64,000 nucleotides of DNA from Rotaria sp. Silwood1 (lineage: Eukaryota; Rotifera; Eurotatoria; Philodinida; Philodinidae). Both the position numbers and the translations under genes were made by a program. The stretch spans positions 62,001 through 126,000 of the forward strand of contig CAJNOP010000419.1 of the NCBI GenBank assembly GCA_905250075.1, read 5' to 3'. Below are positions 49,890 to 62,253 of this stretch, piece after piece (the stretch's first letter is position 1; every line of letters begins with the position of its first letter). The notes beneath the pieces are model-generated. The model made no database searches, was not told where the DNA came from, and saw only the letters and a program-made list of their open reading frames with translations.

Positions 49890-50690
49890 AGCCTGACTTT
49901 GTCACTTTGCCATTGTCGATGAATTGTGAATGTCTATTTTTGCTTCATTGGAAAGAAAAAAATCGAATCTGATTATGTAATGGTACTTCTTTCTTTTTAG
50001 TAGCTTCAAAAATAGAACCCATCGGGCCCAAATTTTGGATCGAAATTCGGTTAACGGAAAATTTTTTTGATTCAAATCCGATGAACCTTCGTCGAAAGTC
50101 AATTTTAATTCGATCAACTCATTGAACAGATTATCTTCATCAAAACCTTTGATTTTTGTAGCTTCAATATGTTTTTGAATCTGATTCTTAGTAAGATTTC
50201 AATCTCATCATTAAAATGTCCAACTGTCTTTAGAAGGGCAACATTTTGGAAGAAATATTTACTGACACACTCTAAATGTATGAAGATGAATTAAATAAAC
50301 AAAGCCTGTAGTTTAGCAACAATGTTAGATGGGATCCAACTCAACAGGTGTTGACAGTGAATACCAAAAATGGTTTTTATGACTCTTGTGGTGTACTGTT
50401 GAGATGCATAAGAATGACTATGTTTAATTCCATGGCATAGAAGAGGGTCTTCTACATTCGCTATTTCTTCACTCTTCTTGCTTGGTTTCATCTTTAATGT
50501 TATCTACTGACGATTTATAACGAAAGAATTTCATATTATTGATGTATGCTTTCAATTTTGTATGCCCATCAAAAAGCATTTTTGCCACCATAGTGGATTG
50601 AAAATTGTTGCTCAGTGCAGAGAACGCATACAACTTAAGTAGCATCCGGTTCATACTCTAGTAAAAATGATCCTGACTTTGAATTATGTA
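49890..50690 (-). pseudogene. Decayed transposase-like ORF
   Basis: Minus-strand frames interrupted by several stops and shifts carry two recognisable motifs. First, near 50640-50560, CVLCTEQQFSIHYGGKNAF resembles the CxxC...FSIxxGGxxDxxxH zinc-finger start of hAT-like/ZBED-related transposases. Second, near 50440-50370, CHGIKHSHSYASQQYTTRVI resembles the HxxxHxxSYxSxxCTxxLI segment of the same proteins. The remaining sequence has no long frame. Interpretation as a dead DNA transposon gene rests on memory of the family motif pattern, so confidence is modest. Confidence 0.4.
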
Positions 50691-51495
50691 ATCATTGTGG
50701 ATTAGAGACATCGGTTCTCTTCTTTCTTTTTTTTAAAGTATCTATTATGGCTTCTAAGGCTTTATTTTCACCTGATTGTAAATATTAATATTGCTTTTAT
50801 TAAATCTTTAGACTGAATTTATTTTGTATGAATAAAGCACGTAAAACAAGTGAATTACAACACAGTTAACTATCAATTGAAAGAAGAATGCTACTTTTAC
50901 TTCATAAATAGAAATTGAGAGCAGCGCTTCTCTTCAATAGGAAAATTTTTAATGTTATTTAACTGAGTTAATAGATCGATCAGTCAGAATAATGATATAT
51001 TGCATTCGCCAGTAATCATGATTTATTGAATAATAATAGGTTTTCTTCGGTGCCGAATTTTCAATTAAGGGAACAAAAGTTTTCTATATGAAAAAGCCGC
51101 ACAGCGAAAAAAGACGAATAGAGATGAGAACCCTGTTCCGATGCCATCTCTCGTTGAACTGAAGCATAATTTATCAATTGCTTTAATCATCCAATCGTCT
51201 TTCTTTATTCTCTAAGAAAGGAGGAAAGGAAAAAGTTGAGGGGTTAATGATGACGTAGTAGAATGAATAAGAAAAAAAGAATTGCTCCATCGATCATTTG
51301 ATTTTTCATCAGAATACAGGTCGTTCTTTGTAGGTTGCCATATTTTCTAGGCCCTTTTTTTCCATGTACTAATTCTTTTTTTTACGACTCATTCTTAATC
51401 TTTGATTAAATCAAATCGGCACAAGAAACAAAACATAATTTTTTTTTTTTTTGAGAAAGATTAATATCATTTGTTTTTTTGTAGATTTCGAAGAT
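50691..51495. promoter_or_regulatory. 5' region of cystatin gene
   Basis: AT-rich with long T-runs. A T-tract ending TTTTTTTGTAG at about 51483 is a splice acceptor just upstream of the cystatin ATG, so the 5' UTR is spliced. Confidence 0.35.
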
Positions 51496-52021
51496 ATGTC
51501 ATCTAGCAATGGCGCTTCACATTCAACTCAAAGGTAGGTTAATTTTTCTAAATTCATACTCATCTTATTGTATTCATAATTCATTATAGAGAAGTCAAAT
51601 GTGGTGGTATTGCTGGTCTTAGACCAGTTAATACAGAAGATTTAAAAATTTGGGACATGGTAAGAATGATTGTATAATTCAAATTAATAAAAAAAATACA
51701 TTATATATGTAGTATAAACAACATTTGGAAAAGAAAATACGAAATCAATTTCATGTACCAACTAGTCATACACTTAAACCAGTTCAAGTTGCAACACAAA
51801 TTGTAGCTGGACAAAATTACTTTTTCAAGGTATTTGAATTTTTTTTTGCCTTGTTTTTATATATCATAAATTAAATTTAGGTTGAATTACCTGAAAAAAA
51901 ATACGCAACAGCTCGTGTTTATCATGTTCCATGGCAACAAGATACACATGGTAAAGAAGAACAAGTAGCTGTACATGCTAAACTACTTGATAGTCCCAAT
52001 CAAGATGTTGGTCATTTTTAA
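51496..52021 (+). CDS. CSTB: Cystatin B (stefin) cysteine-protease inhibitor
   Basis: Four small exons (51496-51533, 51590-51659, 51713-51829, 51881-52021) join in frame to 121 residues. There is no signal peptide, as expected of a cytosolic stefin. The N-terminal inhibitory Gly lies in CGGIAGLRPV, the first hairpin is QIVAG (family QxVxG) in VATQIVAGQNYFFKV, and the C-terminal strands include TARVYHVPW. Stefins block papain-like cathepsins by wedging these three elements into the active-site cleft. A 12-residue Ser-rich leader precedes the usual start of the fold. The usual length is 98-100, so this one is about 20 residues longer. AATAAA occurs at 52251, 230 bp past the stop. Confidence 0.94.
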
Positions 52022-54456
52022 ATTAACATATTTTTTGTTTTTGGCTTATCGTTATGTATTTGATTGTTAACTATTCGATACTTTATTCGCTGAAAAATAT
52101 TTAGGTAGATTATACACAATTAGAAAAGAAAAGAAAAACAATATTTGTAGTCAAAAATTCTATATCTTGATTATATACATATATATACAATATCTACTAT
52201 CACAGTTTTATATTATTCTTTAACGTGTGAGTTATATAAAATTATTAATCAATAAAAATCTTGAAAAAAAAAATAATCCAATTGTATAACTGAAGAAAAT
52301 ATATAAAAAAGAAAAAGAAAAAGTAATCGAATCGCTCTATTGACTGGTAGTTTGTTGATTAAAAGTAATATTTTACTTTTTACAGAGTTATTTAACACTC
52401 ACTGATTTTTCTTTTACTATATTTTCTCTTTAATATAGAAAGATTTTAAGTATATTAATAACAGTAATATGGAATGAAACTAAATTATAATAGATATATA
52501 TAACTCAAACGGATCATACAAGACAAGGAGTTTAAGTTTAAGTAACAATATGCGACTAACTTTTCTGAGAAATTAAAAAAAATTATTCCTGCAATTGTCA
52601 ATAATTCTTATACATACTTCAAAACTTTCGCTGTTTAAACCCTTGAAGACGAGATTACTTTTAAGAAACTGAAGCAAATTTTCGAAACTCTAAGGCGATA
52701 TACTTATTCACATCAATATCAACAAATGCGTAGAAGTATTTTGGAGTATAACTATCTTGAGGGTATCGATGAATGTAGCCCTTCTCTTCAGTCGTACTTA
52801 AACTCTAACAATACGGATGACAGTGTAACAGATTGATGGTCTGCGTTTTGCTATCGCACCTCATAACAGCGTTACAAGAAGTAGGAGCAAATTTATTAAG
52901 AATTAATTACAAACTAGATGCATATATACGTCTGCCGTTCTCAAGAGGTTAGCAATTCAATCGAATGAACTCACATAGTTAAGGGCGAATAACATGAAAC
53001 TAAAACATCAATGACATATAAGAAGGTGCAGTGTTGACTTTAACACTGAAATACTAACGATGAGTCATCGGCAAAGAGTTCACTGGAGCCCTGATTACAC
53101 TAGAATCAGTTTTCACTGAAGTACTCTCATCTACATTCACTACTATATTGAGACACCGATTCTATCAAAATATCACTTTTTTTTCCAGCAGTGTCTTTCA
53201 ATGCTTCAGTGGATACTAATGCCGATTGTGGGTGTGCACTAACTATACTGAGTCGATGATATCGGTATCCACTAAACTAAAACTGAGCATCCCTACTATC
53301 CACAATAACTTACGAAATAAACAAAATTGTGTTTTATTCTTCTTCTTGTTGTTTTGTATGTCTTGTTTCTTTAGTCTTATTGCAACTAATAGTTATAAAT
53401 CAGATTTAAAGTTAATATCAATATAATATACATACAAATATTTAATTTAGGTTCAGTTTTGAAGACATTGAATTTTCACATTGAATGCATTTATTGAGAA
53501 ACTTTGAAGGTTAATATGCTTGATTAGTAATGGATGAAATGTTATATTTTGTCACCAATTTAGTCATTTCATTAACTATGCATGGCAAGAGGAAACTTTT
53601 TACCATCGACATTGAGTATTATTAAATTGAGCGATGTAGTCATTGTCTGAATCAAATTATATACAGAGATAATTGAATTGCATAAAATTATCGAGGAGAA
53701 ATGACCTCGATCATTCTCATTGAACAATAATCCTATTCGATCATTTTTTCCAAATTTTGTTAGATTAAGTAGTGGAAAAACAGTCTTATTGGAGATGTCA
53801 TTATTTTGTAAAAATAATTCCTATGAAATTTCTTTTAAGATATTTCAAAAAAAAAACACTTTGTTCTTGTGGAATGTTCTATTGGTATTGACTTGCGAAA
53901 TTATTCCTATCATGATTATATATAAAGATATTTGTTCCGTTTCTGTTTTTACGAATGTTATGGGATTGTAATTATAGATACTATTGATAATGTTTTATAA
54001 GAGTTCTCTAATATTTTTTTTAGATATAATTTTCATACAATACCAGTTGTTCAAATGATAGTTGCTGATGTTTTTGATAGAAAAGGAAGGCATACGATTT
54101 TTTTTCATAGAATCTTATATCTTAGAGAGGATATAAGTGTATCGTGCATGTATAATAGTAATTGTAATGTTTCATTCCCAAAGGATAAACATAGAATAAA
54201 CAAATACATTATATGTAATTCTACTATCAATTAATGGCTTCAATTACTCAATAACGATGTGTAAACTTGACCTGACATATTTATTTATGTATTTATTTGT
54301 TTGTCTCTCTGTTTTTCTTTCGCACTCTTTGTCTCTTACTCTTTTGCATACACAAGATGAAATGACAAAAAGAAAAAAAAGAAAACGGACGGAATATCGA
54401 ACACAAACTATTTTTTGAATTTTTGTAGTTTTTTTTTTTTTTTTTTTGTGTTTCTT
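52022..54456. other. Convergent spacer cystatin / Neto-like
   Basis: 2.4 kb, AT-rich. The left part contains the cystatin 3' UTR. The segment 52620-53260 is richer in mixed sequence but has no open frame or clear repeat. A 21-base T run lies at about 54429-54449, near the Neto-like stop. Confidence 0.4.
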
Positions 54457-57400
54457 TTAAACAGTAGTCACAGCTTGTTCCATCATATTAATACCAATTA
54501 AACGTTGATTATTTTCATCATCATCATCATCTAAATATGTTTGAGTTGATTTTTTTCTCAATGATAGATTATCTTGTTGTTGTTGTCGTCGAATAGGTTT
54601 TTGTCGTTGTTGTTCTATCTTTAGTTCGTTTGGCATTTCTATTTCTTGTTCTCGTCGTTTCATTTTAATTAGTAAAAAAATGAGTATAGTAGCAACACAT
54701 AATAGTATAATACAAAGAATAAAAATAGTTATAATTATAATAAGATTTTGATGTAAAAATGATAACGAAGATGATACTGATGATAATGGTGGTAATGAAA
54801 ATCTGGAACGTGTTGGAATCATAAGAAAACAATTCGATGAAAGTTCATCATCATTTGATAAAGGTTGACAATGAACTTGACCATCACATAGTAGTGATCG
54901 ATGAATACAAAATGAATTTTTTATTGTACTATTAGAATGTTTTTTACAGTCAAAATATTCATTAGATAATAAACACTGATTATCAGTTATATTCGATTTA
55001 ACTTGTACAACTGTCCATAATAATTGAAAACCACGTAATGGTTCTTTTGTTTGTCGATTTAATGATATAAATTGTATTGTAAACCAATGTGAATCAGTTA
55101 GAAAATAATATTTTTTTTCTTCTTGTCCACAAAATTCATCAATACGTTTTTCACTATAAATTCTTAAAACAGATGATTGACATCCTTGTGGTGGATCTTT
55201 TGTTTTTGAACCTTCCATTTCAAGCATATTTAATTCTAAATTAAATTGAAATCCATGTTTTGTTACATATGACCATTCACAGATAATATTTTCTGGATAA
55301 CCATTACTTGATAAATTACCTGATGGTTCCTCTGTTTCATTAATATAAATCATTGAATCAAATGGACTTCGACAAGATGATGAAAATAATATATTTGATT
55401 TATTTAAAAAAAGATAACGTCCATCAAATCCTAAACCAGCTTCGGAATCATCATTTGAACGAAAATGTACACGTAATTGTCGTGTTGAACGAATAGTTAA
55501 ATAAGGGGATGGAAAATTTCTGTAACCACAATAAATAAAGGGATGTAAATAAAATTTTGATGATGAATAAAGACTATATGTATATGTTAAATTATCTGAT
55601 GGACATTCAATATAATTATCATCAACAATATTAAAATAATCATACCATATAAGTAAACGTGAATCTTCATTTAAAGGATAAAAATTAAATGTACAATTGG
55701 AATTTGAAAAATAATCATTTTCAGATGAACGCGGTGGTTCGAATTTGCCTAAAAATAGAAGCAATCATTCTATTAACTCATAATCTTCTAAAAAAAATAT
55801 AATTCGAAAACTACATATTCTTAATTAATGTTTACTAGAAAGTTTTGTAAGAAAAAAAAAAAAAAAAAGATGAGATCTTACCAGAAACTGCACGTGATTC
55901 ATAATAAGAAAGATTACAAATAGTGGGGTTTAATGCATCATATTCATCGGCAGTTACTTGATGATAACTTTTAACAAATTTATATCTTGCTTGAAATTTT
56001 CCACCACTGATTAATGATGGTAAAACATTATTTGCTAAACGATCATTTGGAATAAGAGATATTTTAAGTAAAGCATTTTTTGAAACAAAACGTCCTTCAG
56101 GTTTAAAATGACCACAAAATGAAAGATTTGCTTTGAAATCAAGATCTTGTCGATAATAATTACTAAATATTAAAGATTTTTCTGTTATCATTGACATTGA
56201 ACTACTTGATGTATATGATGGACGTGTACGTAAATGATAATCATATATTCTACTTGCATTATAAATAACTAATGATGCTAATTGACAATCAATATCAAAT
56301 TGATCAAATTCAATTTCAACATTTTCTAATGTATAACGATCATCAAGACCTAATAAATATGTTGTACATGATGTTTGTGGTTTATATGGATATGGCCAAT
56401 TTGGTGATTGAAGTTTACCTTAAAAATAAATAATTCTAAATTAATATATTTAAATTAAAAAATTAATTCTTTTCTTATACCATATCCTTGACCAAATGAT
56501 TTTATAGTTTGATCACATTCTGTACCAAATAAATATTGATTTGATTTATTTTTTGTTATAAAATCAAGTTTACTTAATGATGATAAAAATTCATATTCAG
56601 CAAAAAAACCTTTTCTCCATGATGGTCGTCCTACATCATTTATTTGTATTTGTTCATCATCAGTTAAATCAGCATAATGTGTTGAAATAAAATAAAGTAA
56701 TAAATGATAACTTGTCGAATAAACATCAAGTGGTAATGTATATGTACCACATAAATCTGTAATATGATATTGATCTCTTTCTTCAGGTGAATATTGATAA
56801 TCAAGATTATGGATATGACGAAAACCAGATAAAAATCGACGAAGTTCTGGTGGATCTAATGTTTTATCATATATTTTTATTAAATCAATAGCACAATGTT
56901 GAGTATTAGGAGTTTTAAAAAGTACGAAATCACGAAAACGAATGTGAATACGTTCACCAGGTAAACCAATAAATGAATAATTACAAAATTGCCACTAAAA
57001 ATAAAGATGTTTTTGACTACATATATATATATATTGATATTGATCTACTTACAGGTAAATAAGTTCCTGGATATGTTGATGTAAATAATTCACCACGTTT
57101 TGAAATTGATGAATTAAATATATAATCACATGGTTCACGTATAAGATTATTTCGATAAGGTTGTGCTGATATAAAACGAAATGAACCATTAAAACCACGT
57201 TCTGTTTGTGTATCTTCAGTAAAAAATCCAAGTAAAAGTAAATTTGTAAATGATACAAGTAATGGTGGTTTATTTCGACCACAATAACGATGTAGTAATT
57301 GATCATTAAGAACATTTTGAATAATATCAAAATTAGTTACATTAATAAAAACATCTAAATAATCATGTGTACATTGTGGTGCAACACCACGAATTTGAAA

Positions 57401-57725
57401 AAAATCTATTTCAATTTGAACACGATAATCAGATGAAGCTATAAATTGATAAAATAATATTGTATCTTGTGGATAATAGTTTGGAAAATTAGGACCTTTA
57501 AAAATAGATTGAATAGAAAAAAAACAATAACAATTAAATTAATCTAATTAAGAATAATTACATACTGGAAAAAACACCACCATCTGGTCCATAATGAGAC
57601 ATATCAAAAGTTAAATATTGTGTTTCAATGGTCATTGATGATATAGGTAATGAATCATCTTGACCACGAACTTGCCATTTGAGAAGCATTAAACAGATAA
57701 AAATAACGATAGACGAAGAGTCCAT
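54457..57725 (-). CDS. Neto-like transmembrane protein with five CUB domains and one LDLa
   Basis: Five exons (57566-57725, 57053-57495, 56481-56994, 55882-56418, 54457-55748) join in frame to 981 residues. The start at 57725 gives a good signal peptide (MDSSSIVIFICLMLLKW); an in-frame ATG at 57761 is an alternative. Five CUB-like domains follow, each with paired Cys and a GYP/NFP-type opening: about 45-165 (PNFPNYYPQ), 170-320, 350-515 (SPNWPYPYKP), 535-665, and 676-797 (NGYPENIICEWSY). An LDL-receptor class A module at about 809-857 has six Cys and CDGQVHCQPLSNDDE. A membrane helix (about 886-911) and a basic, Gln-rich cytoplasmic tail with an Asp run complete it. CUBs plus a juxtamembrane LDLa is the Neto plan, but Neto has two CUBs; the extra three recall SOL-1. 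A role as glutamate-receptor auxiliary subunit is inference. Confidence 0.85.
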
Positions 57726-60100
57726 GATGACAATCACAAGTAGAAGAGAGCTTGACGACATGCTCGTCGTCTTCGTCGAACGAAAACCATTCAATATGTC
57801 ATGATGAAATTGATGGTAGTTCGTGTCTTTGCCATTGACAGACACACACACACACAAATTCCTGAGATCTACAAGGCCATATACAATAGGAACGAACAGA
57901 AAAAACGACAGCGGACTGATTAGTTAGAATGACAATACACAGAGAATAGAACTAGTAGGATGAAACGAGAAAAGATGCCGGTGGTAGAACATTGAGGAAG
58001 ATCATCATCATCGCAGTTGTGGTTGCGGTAGCAAGAACTGTCTTTTCCTTCCTTTCTATTCTCTTTTTTTTCCAAGATTCCTCGTGCTTGTATGTGTGGG
58101 TGTGTTTGTATGTATGTTTCTATCTTACTACAAAAGGCGGAGGCAGCTTGTGTGATTTACTCTGTTCCGCACAAAACATAAAGCAGAAGAGAAGGAGAGA
58201 TGGTGAGAGAGAAGAAAAGAGAAAGAACGAGACGACAGAGAGAGAGAGAAGAGAGAAGCTCAAGATCAAATCAAGTCGTCGTTGTCACTCGCCACTATGC
58301 ACTTCTTTGATTACATAAACGCATGCGATAAAACGAGACCCCGGAAGTGTGGGCAAACTGTCCGGATGGAAAACAATTATATAACTGGCCAAGTGTAGAA
58401 AGACAAGACTCTTTTCATAATGTTCGACTGTTGAAATGCGATGCAACAGATGGTATCCTCTGTTTCTCTTTCCCATTTCTCTTTTTTTTTTGTTCTCGTT
58501 TATACTGAACAGAAATAATACAAATACGTCTTTATCTAAGATAGTTCTTAACATCAAAAATATTCCTATCAACTCTTCTTTGATTAGAGATGGTAAGGCT
58601 AATCAAATCAAACTATAACATCTAGTATCATCACTCACAGAACACTTGTCTCATTATTATCTTATACATATATATATATATAAGATATCACTTAAACGAA
58701 CAACACAAAGAAAAAGCCTATAGGATAGTAGGAGGTAACAACATGATGGTGAAACCAAAAAGATCAAACATCTTGACCGAACTAGTGAGAAAGACAAACA
58801 TGGGAGAGTACACCGCCTTGTTTGAATTAGCACCATATTCAATTAGAAACGACAATATCGAGGCCAATGGTAGTTGTTGTCAATTGTTTAGACGATCGTC
58901 TGTATTCTAATGAGTAAAAAATGAGGCTGCTCAGTTGTATACATGTTGATGATGCTAATCACTTCATACATAAGCAAAAAAGTTTGTCGTGTTCGTTACG
59001 CAAGACCAATACTCTCCGTCATCATTATTCTTTCTCACGAACATGCACATACACATATATACAATGGGAATAGTGACCGCCGCTTCTCACTTTCTGTCTC
59101 ATGTCAATCTCGATTAGCACATACAATCGTTCAATAAAATGAATGTATATATACATACATACATACACCGTCTATAATATTACAGTTAGGTCAGCGTCAC
59201 TTGATACGTTGTCATCACCTACATGTTGAACAACGAGAGAAAAACGAATAAAAAAAAAAGAGGTAGAAGTCAACATATAAAAACTAATGATCCACTTGAC
59301 GTTTCTTTTTTTATTCAAAATATTGCATCAAGATGTGACCGATCGAAGTAGCATCTTATTTGAATTTATAACAAATGATACACCCACATATATACACAAG
59401 AGATAGAATAGAGATTTAAAGATGATTTCAAATACGACTGCTATTCAAATCAACTTCCTTTTTTTTGCAAATAAGAACATTTAAATGAAGCAAAAAAATT
59501 TGAAACCATAGATTTTTTTTTTCTATTCTCATTGAAATCTGTGATTCTTTGTCAGTTACATAAGAGAGCAATTTTTTTTTTTTTGTTTCAAATAAACTTT
59601 AAAATAAACACTGATTTTGTACGATCTATTGTTTCTTTTTATATATTTACATAATTTACTATAAAAAGTATTCATTTTCTTTAGCTGATATTTGATTCTT
59701 GTCTTCGATCGTAATCAAGATTACACCTTGCCTCAACTAAAAGATGTATTTATAAGTACAAAAAGAAATATTCTCGATAAGCTTCTCAATAGAGACACCA
59801 AGAAGAAAAAAGTAGCTTCGTTCTTTAGACATTTGTTGTTTATTGTTTTTACTGTATTAGTAGCATAAAGCTAATATGTGTATCGTCAGGCGCCAATCTT
59901 GTTCTCTTGAGTATTGGTCGACATGTCAATCAATGTTTTTCCTTCTGTCATCTCTCAATCTTCCACTTCATACGAAATATATTCTGAATATATGAATGTA
60001 TGTTATGCGGTAATCAACTTTAATAATATCGAGCATAGTTGAAGCTCGTTATAACAAAAACAAACAAACAAAAAAAAAGAAACACAAAAGAACAAAAACA
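57726..60100. other. 5' region of Neto-like gene and spacer to UTP15
   Basis: Contains (CA)n at 57841-57857, a GA-rich tract at about 58190-58260 (GAGAGAGA), and AT/TA dinucleotide runs near 58668-58682. Short frames across these are low-complexity artefacts. The UTP15 3' UTR probably occupies the last few hundred bases. Nothing else is recognisable. Confidence 0.4.
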
Positions 60101-62253
60101 TCACATTGAAGAAATCACCGTGTTGTTGATGTTGTTGTTATTATTATGATTATGATTATTTGTAGAATTTGTTTCTATTAATGTTGATGCTGATGCAGCT
60201 GCTAAAATTATTTCAATGGCACCTTTTGTTTTCATTAATTCTAATTGAAATTGTAATTCATCATGAATAGTTCGTTGTAATTTTTCCATTGCTTTATTAT
60301 TTTTATCTGAAGGTGGTGATGATGAAAAATCATATAAATATGATATAATATGTGCTACTTCAATTAATACAGGCATATATGTTGTATGAGCAATATGTTT
60401 TTGTAAATAACGAAGAATTTTTAATAATGATAAATCATCTCGACCTGCTAATGCTTGTTTAAGCATTTGACGACGTGATAGTTCTTTAAATAAAGCTAAA
60501 ACAATATCTGGTTGTCGACGTTTAAGTGCTGATGTAAATGCAGCATCTAAAGCAGCTGATGCGCGAAATTTTCGTAAATAATTATCATATGGTGTTAGAC
60601 GAGGACGTCTATTAGCAGTTGCAATTGGATCCATTGATGTTGGAGTAACAATACCTAAAACAAAGAAATTTTATCAAAAAAAAAAAAAAAACTTTAAAAA
60701 AAACTAAATAAATTTATTTGTTTACCTGATGGAAAAAAACGTCGTCTTGATTTTGTTTTTCTTGAACCAGATGAAGCTGTAGATTTTGTATCATTTGTTG
60801 ATTCATCATCAATTTGTACAAGTGAATTATTTGATGTTATCATATCATTATTATTATCGATTTTAATCGAATCATAACCATTTGTTATTGTTATAGCTGA
60901 TGATGAACTTGATATTTGTTGTGAACCATCTCGTCGTTTTACTGACCATAAACCACCAGGCATACCGACACATAATGCTCGATCATTAGGTCCAATCATT
61001 CCTAATGATAAAACAGCATCAGGATATGTTATTGTATGAACAACACGAAATGTTGATGCATCATAAATTTTAACATGACGATCAAGACCACCTGATAATA
61101 TATAATTTTGTTCACAAGTAAATCCTGTGCATAATATTGATTTATGATGATTTGATAATGATGCTAAAAGACGACCACCACCTAATAAATCCCAAACTTT
61201 TAAATAAAGACCACCAGCAGTTATAGCAAGTGTTTCATTAGCATACATTAATACCTATAGGACAAAAAAAAAATTAAATATAGAATAATCAAATATAAAC
61301 TTTTACAAATACATTAATTATGTAAAGATAAAACTTAATTATTTTAAAATAAATCTATATATTAAAATAGAATATAAATATATCTTGAATGTTTATCTAT
61401 CGTATGTGTGTTTATTTCAGAAATGGTAAGGTCATATTTGTCATTTTACTTATGACAACAAATCTATTCAAATTTGAAAACAATGTTTTATATTAATTGC
61501 TTTACTCTTACCGATTCAATTTGATCACCATGATCAAAATTCATTAAAATATTATCATTATTAGACATTCGTCTATCGATTAATTTCATTGTTCGATCAT
61601 AACTTCCACTTAAGAATAAATGAGGATTTGTTGTTGAACCTGGTGTTAATGCTCGAACATAATCCGTATGAACATGATCAAAATTTGATAATTGTTTTTC
61701 TGTTGCTAAATCGAATACACGTACCGTTCGATCATCACTACCTGTAAATATATATGTTTTATCACGTGAAAAATAGGTACAATGAACTGGTGATCCTTGA
61801 TGTTCTTTAAAATGACGCAATTGAGTACGTGTTTCAAAATCAAATACACGTACAATACCATCTTTTGAGCCAGCACAAACTAAACGACCATCTAATAAAA
61901 AAAAATAAAAAAAAAACAATAGAATAATTCAATTATTTTAAGTGAAACAAAACATATAAATTATCGTATATTAAACCTGAACGAAATGTTCCACAATATG
62001 CAGTGTCTTTAAATGAATAAAACGAACGAACTAATGATAATGTATCAGGTGAATATATTTGTACACGTGTTGAATCTGTAATTGAAATCCATTGTTGACG
62101 TGTTGGAGCTATATCAATAGTTGTAACTGGACCATATTCACGAAGTGTTGTTGGATGTGCACTTGATAATGGTCTCCAATAAATATCATCATCAGTTAAA
62201 GCTTGTCCATCATCAATAGGACGTTCAATATGTAATTGTTTAAAGTCAGTCAT
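60101..62253 (-). CDS. UTP15: U3 snoRNP protein UTP15 (SSU processome)
   Basis: Four coding exons (61977-62253, 61512-61891, 60726-61254, 60101-60654) join in frame to 579 residues. UTP15 belongs to the t-UTP/UTP-A subcomplex that binds the pre-rRNA 5' ETS and supports rDNA transcription and 18S processing in the nucleolus. The N-terminus (DDIYWRPLSSAHPTTLREYG) and at least five WD40 blades at about 55-330 are visible, for example LVCAGSKDGIVRVFDFETRT, FTGSDDRTVRVFDLAT and ILSGGLDRHVKIYDAS. A Ser/Asn-rich insert then leads to a basic KTKSRRRFFPSG. The UTP15 C-terminal helical domain (about 410-545) starts with RPRLTPYDNYLRKFRASAAL and contains KRRQPDIVLALFKELSRR. The tail is an Asn/His-rich low-complexity extension ending ISSM. 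Confidence 0.95.

Noticed and set aside
53720..53971. 83-codon ORF upstream of the Neto-like gene end
   Set aside because: No recognisable motif; composition typical of chance AT-rich frames.
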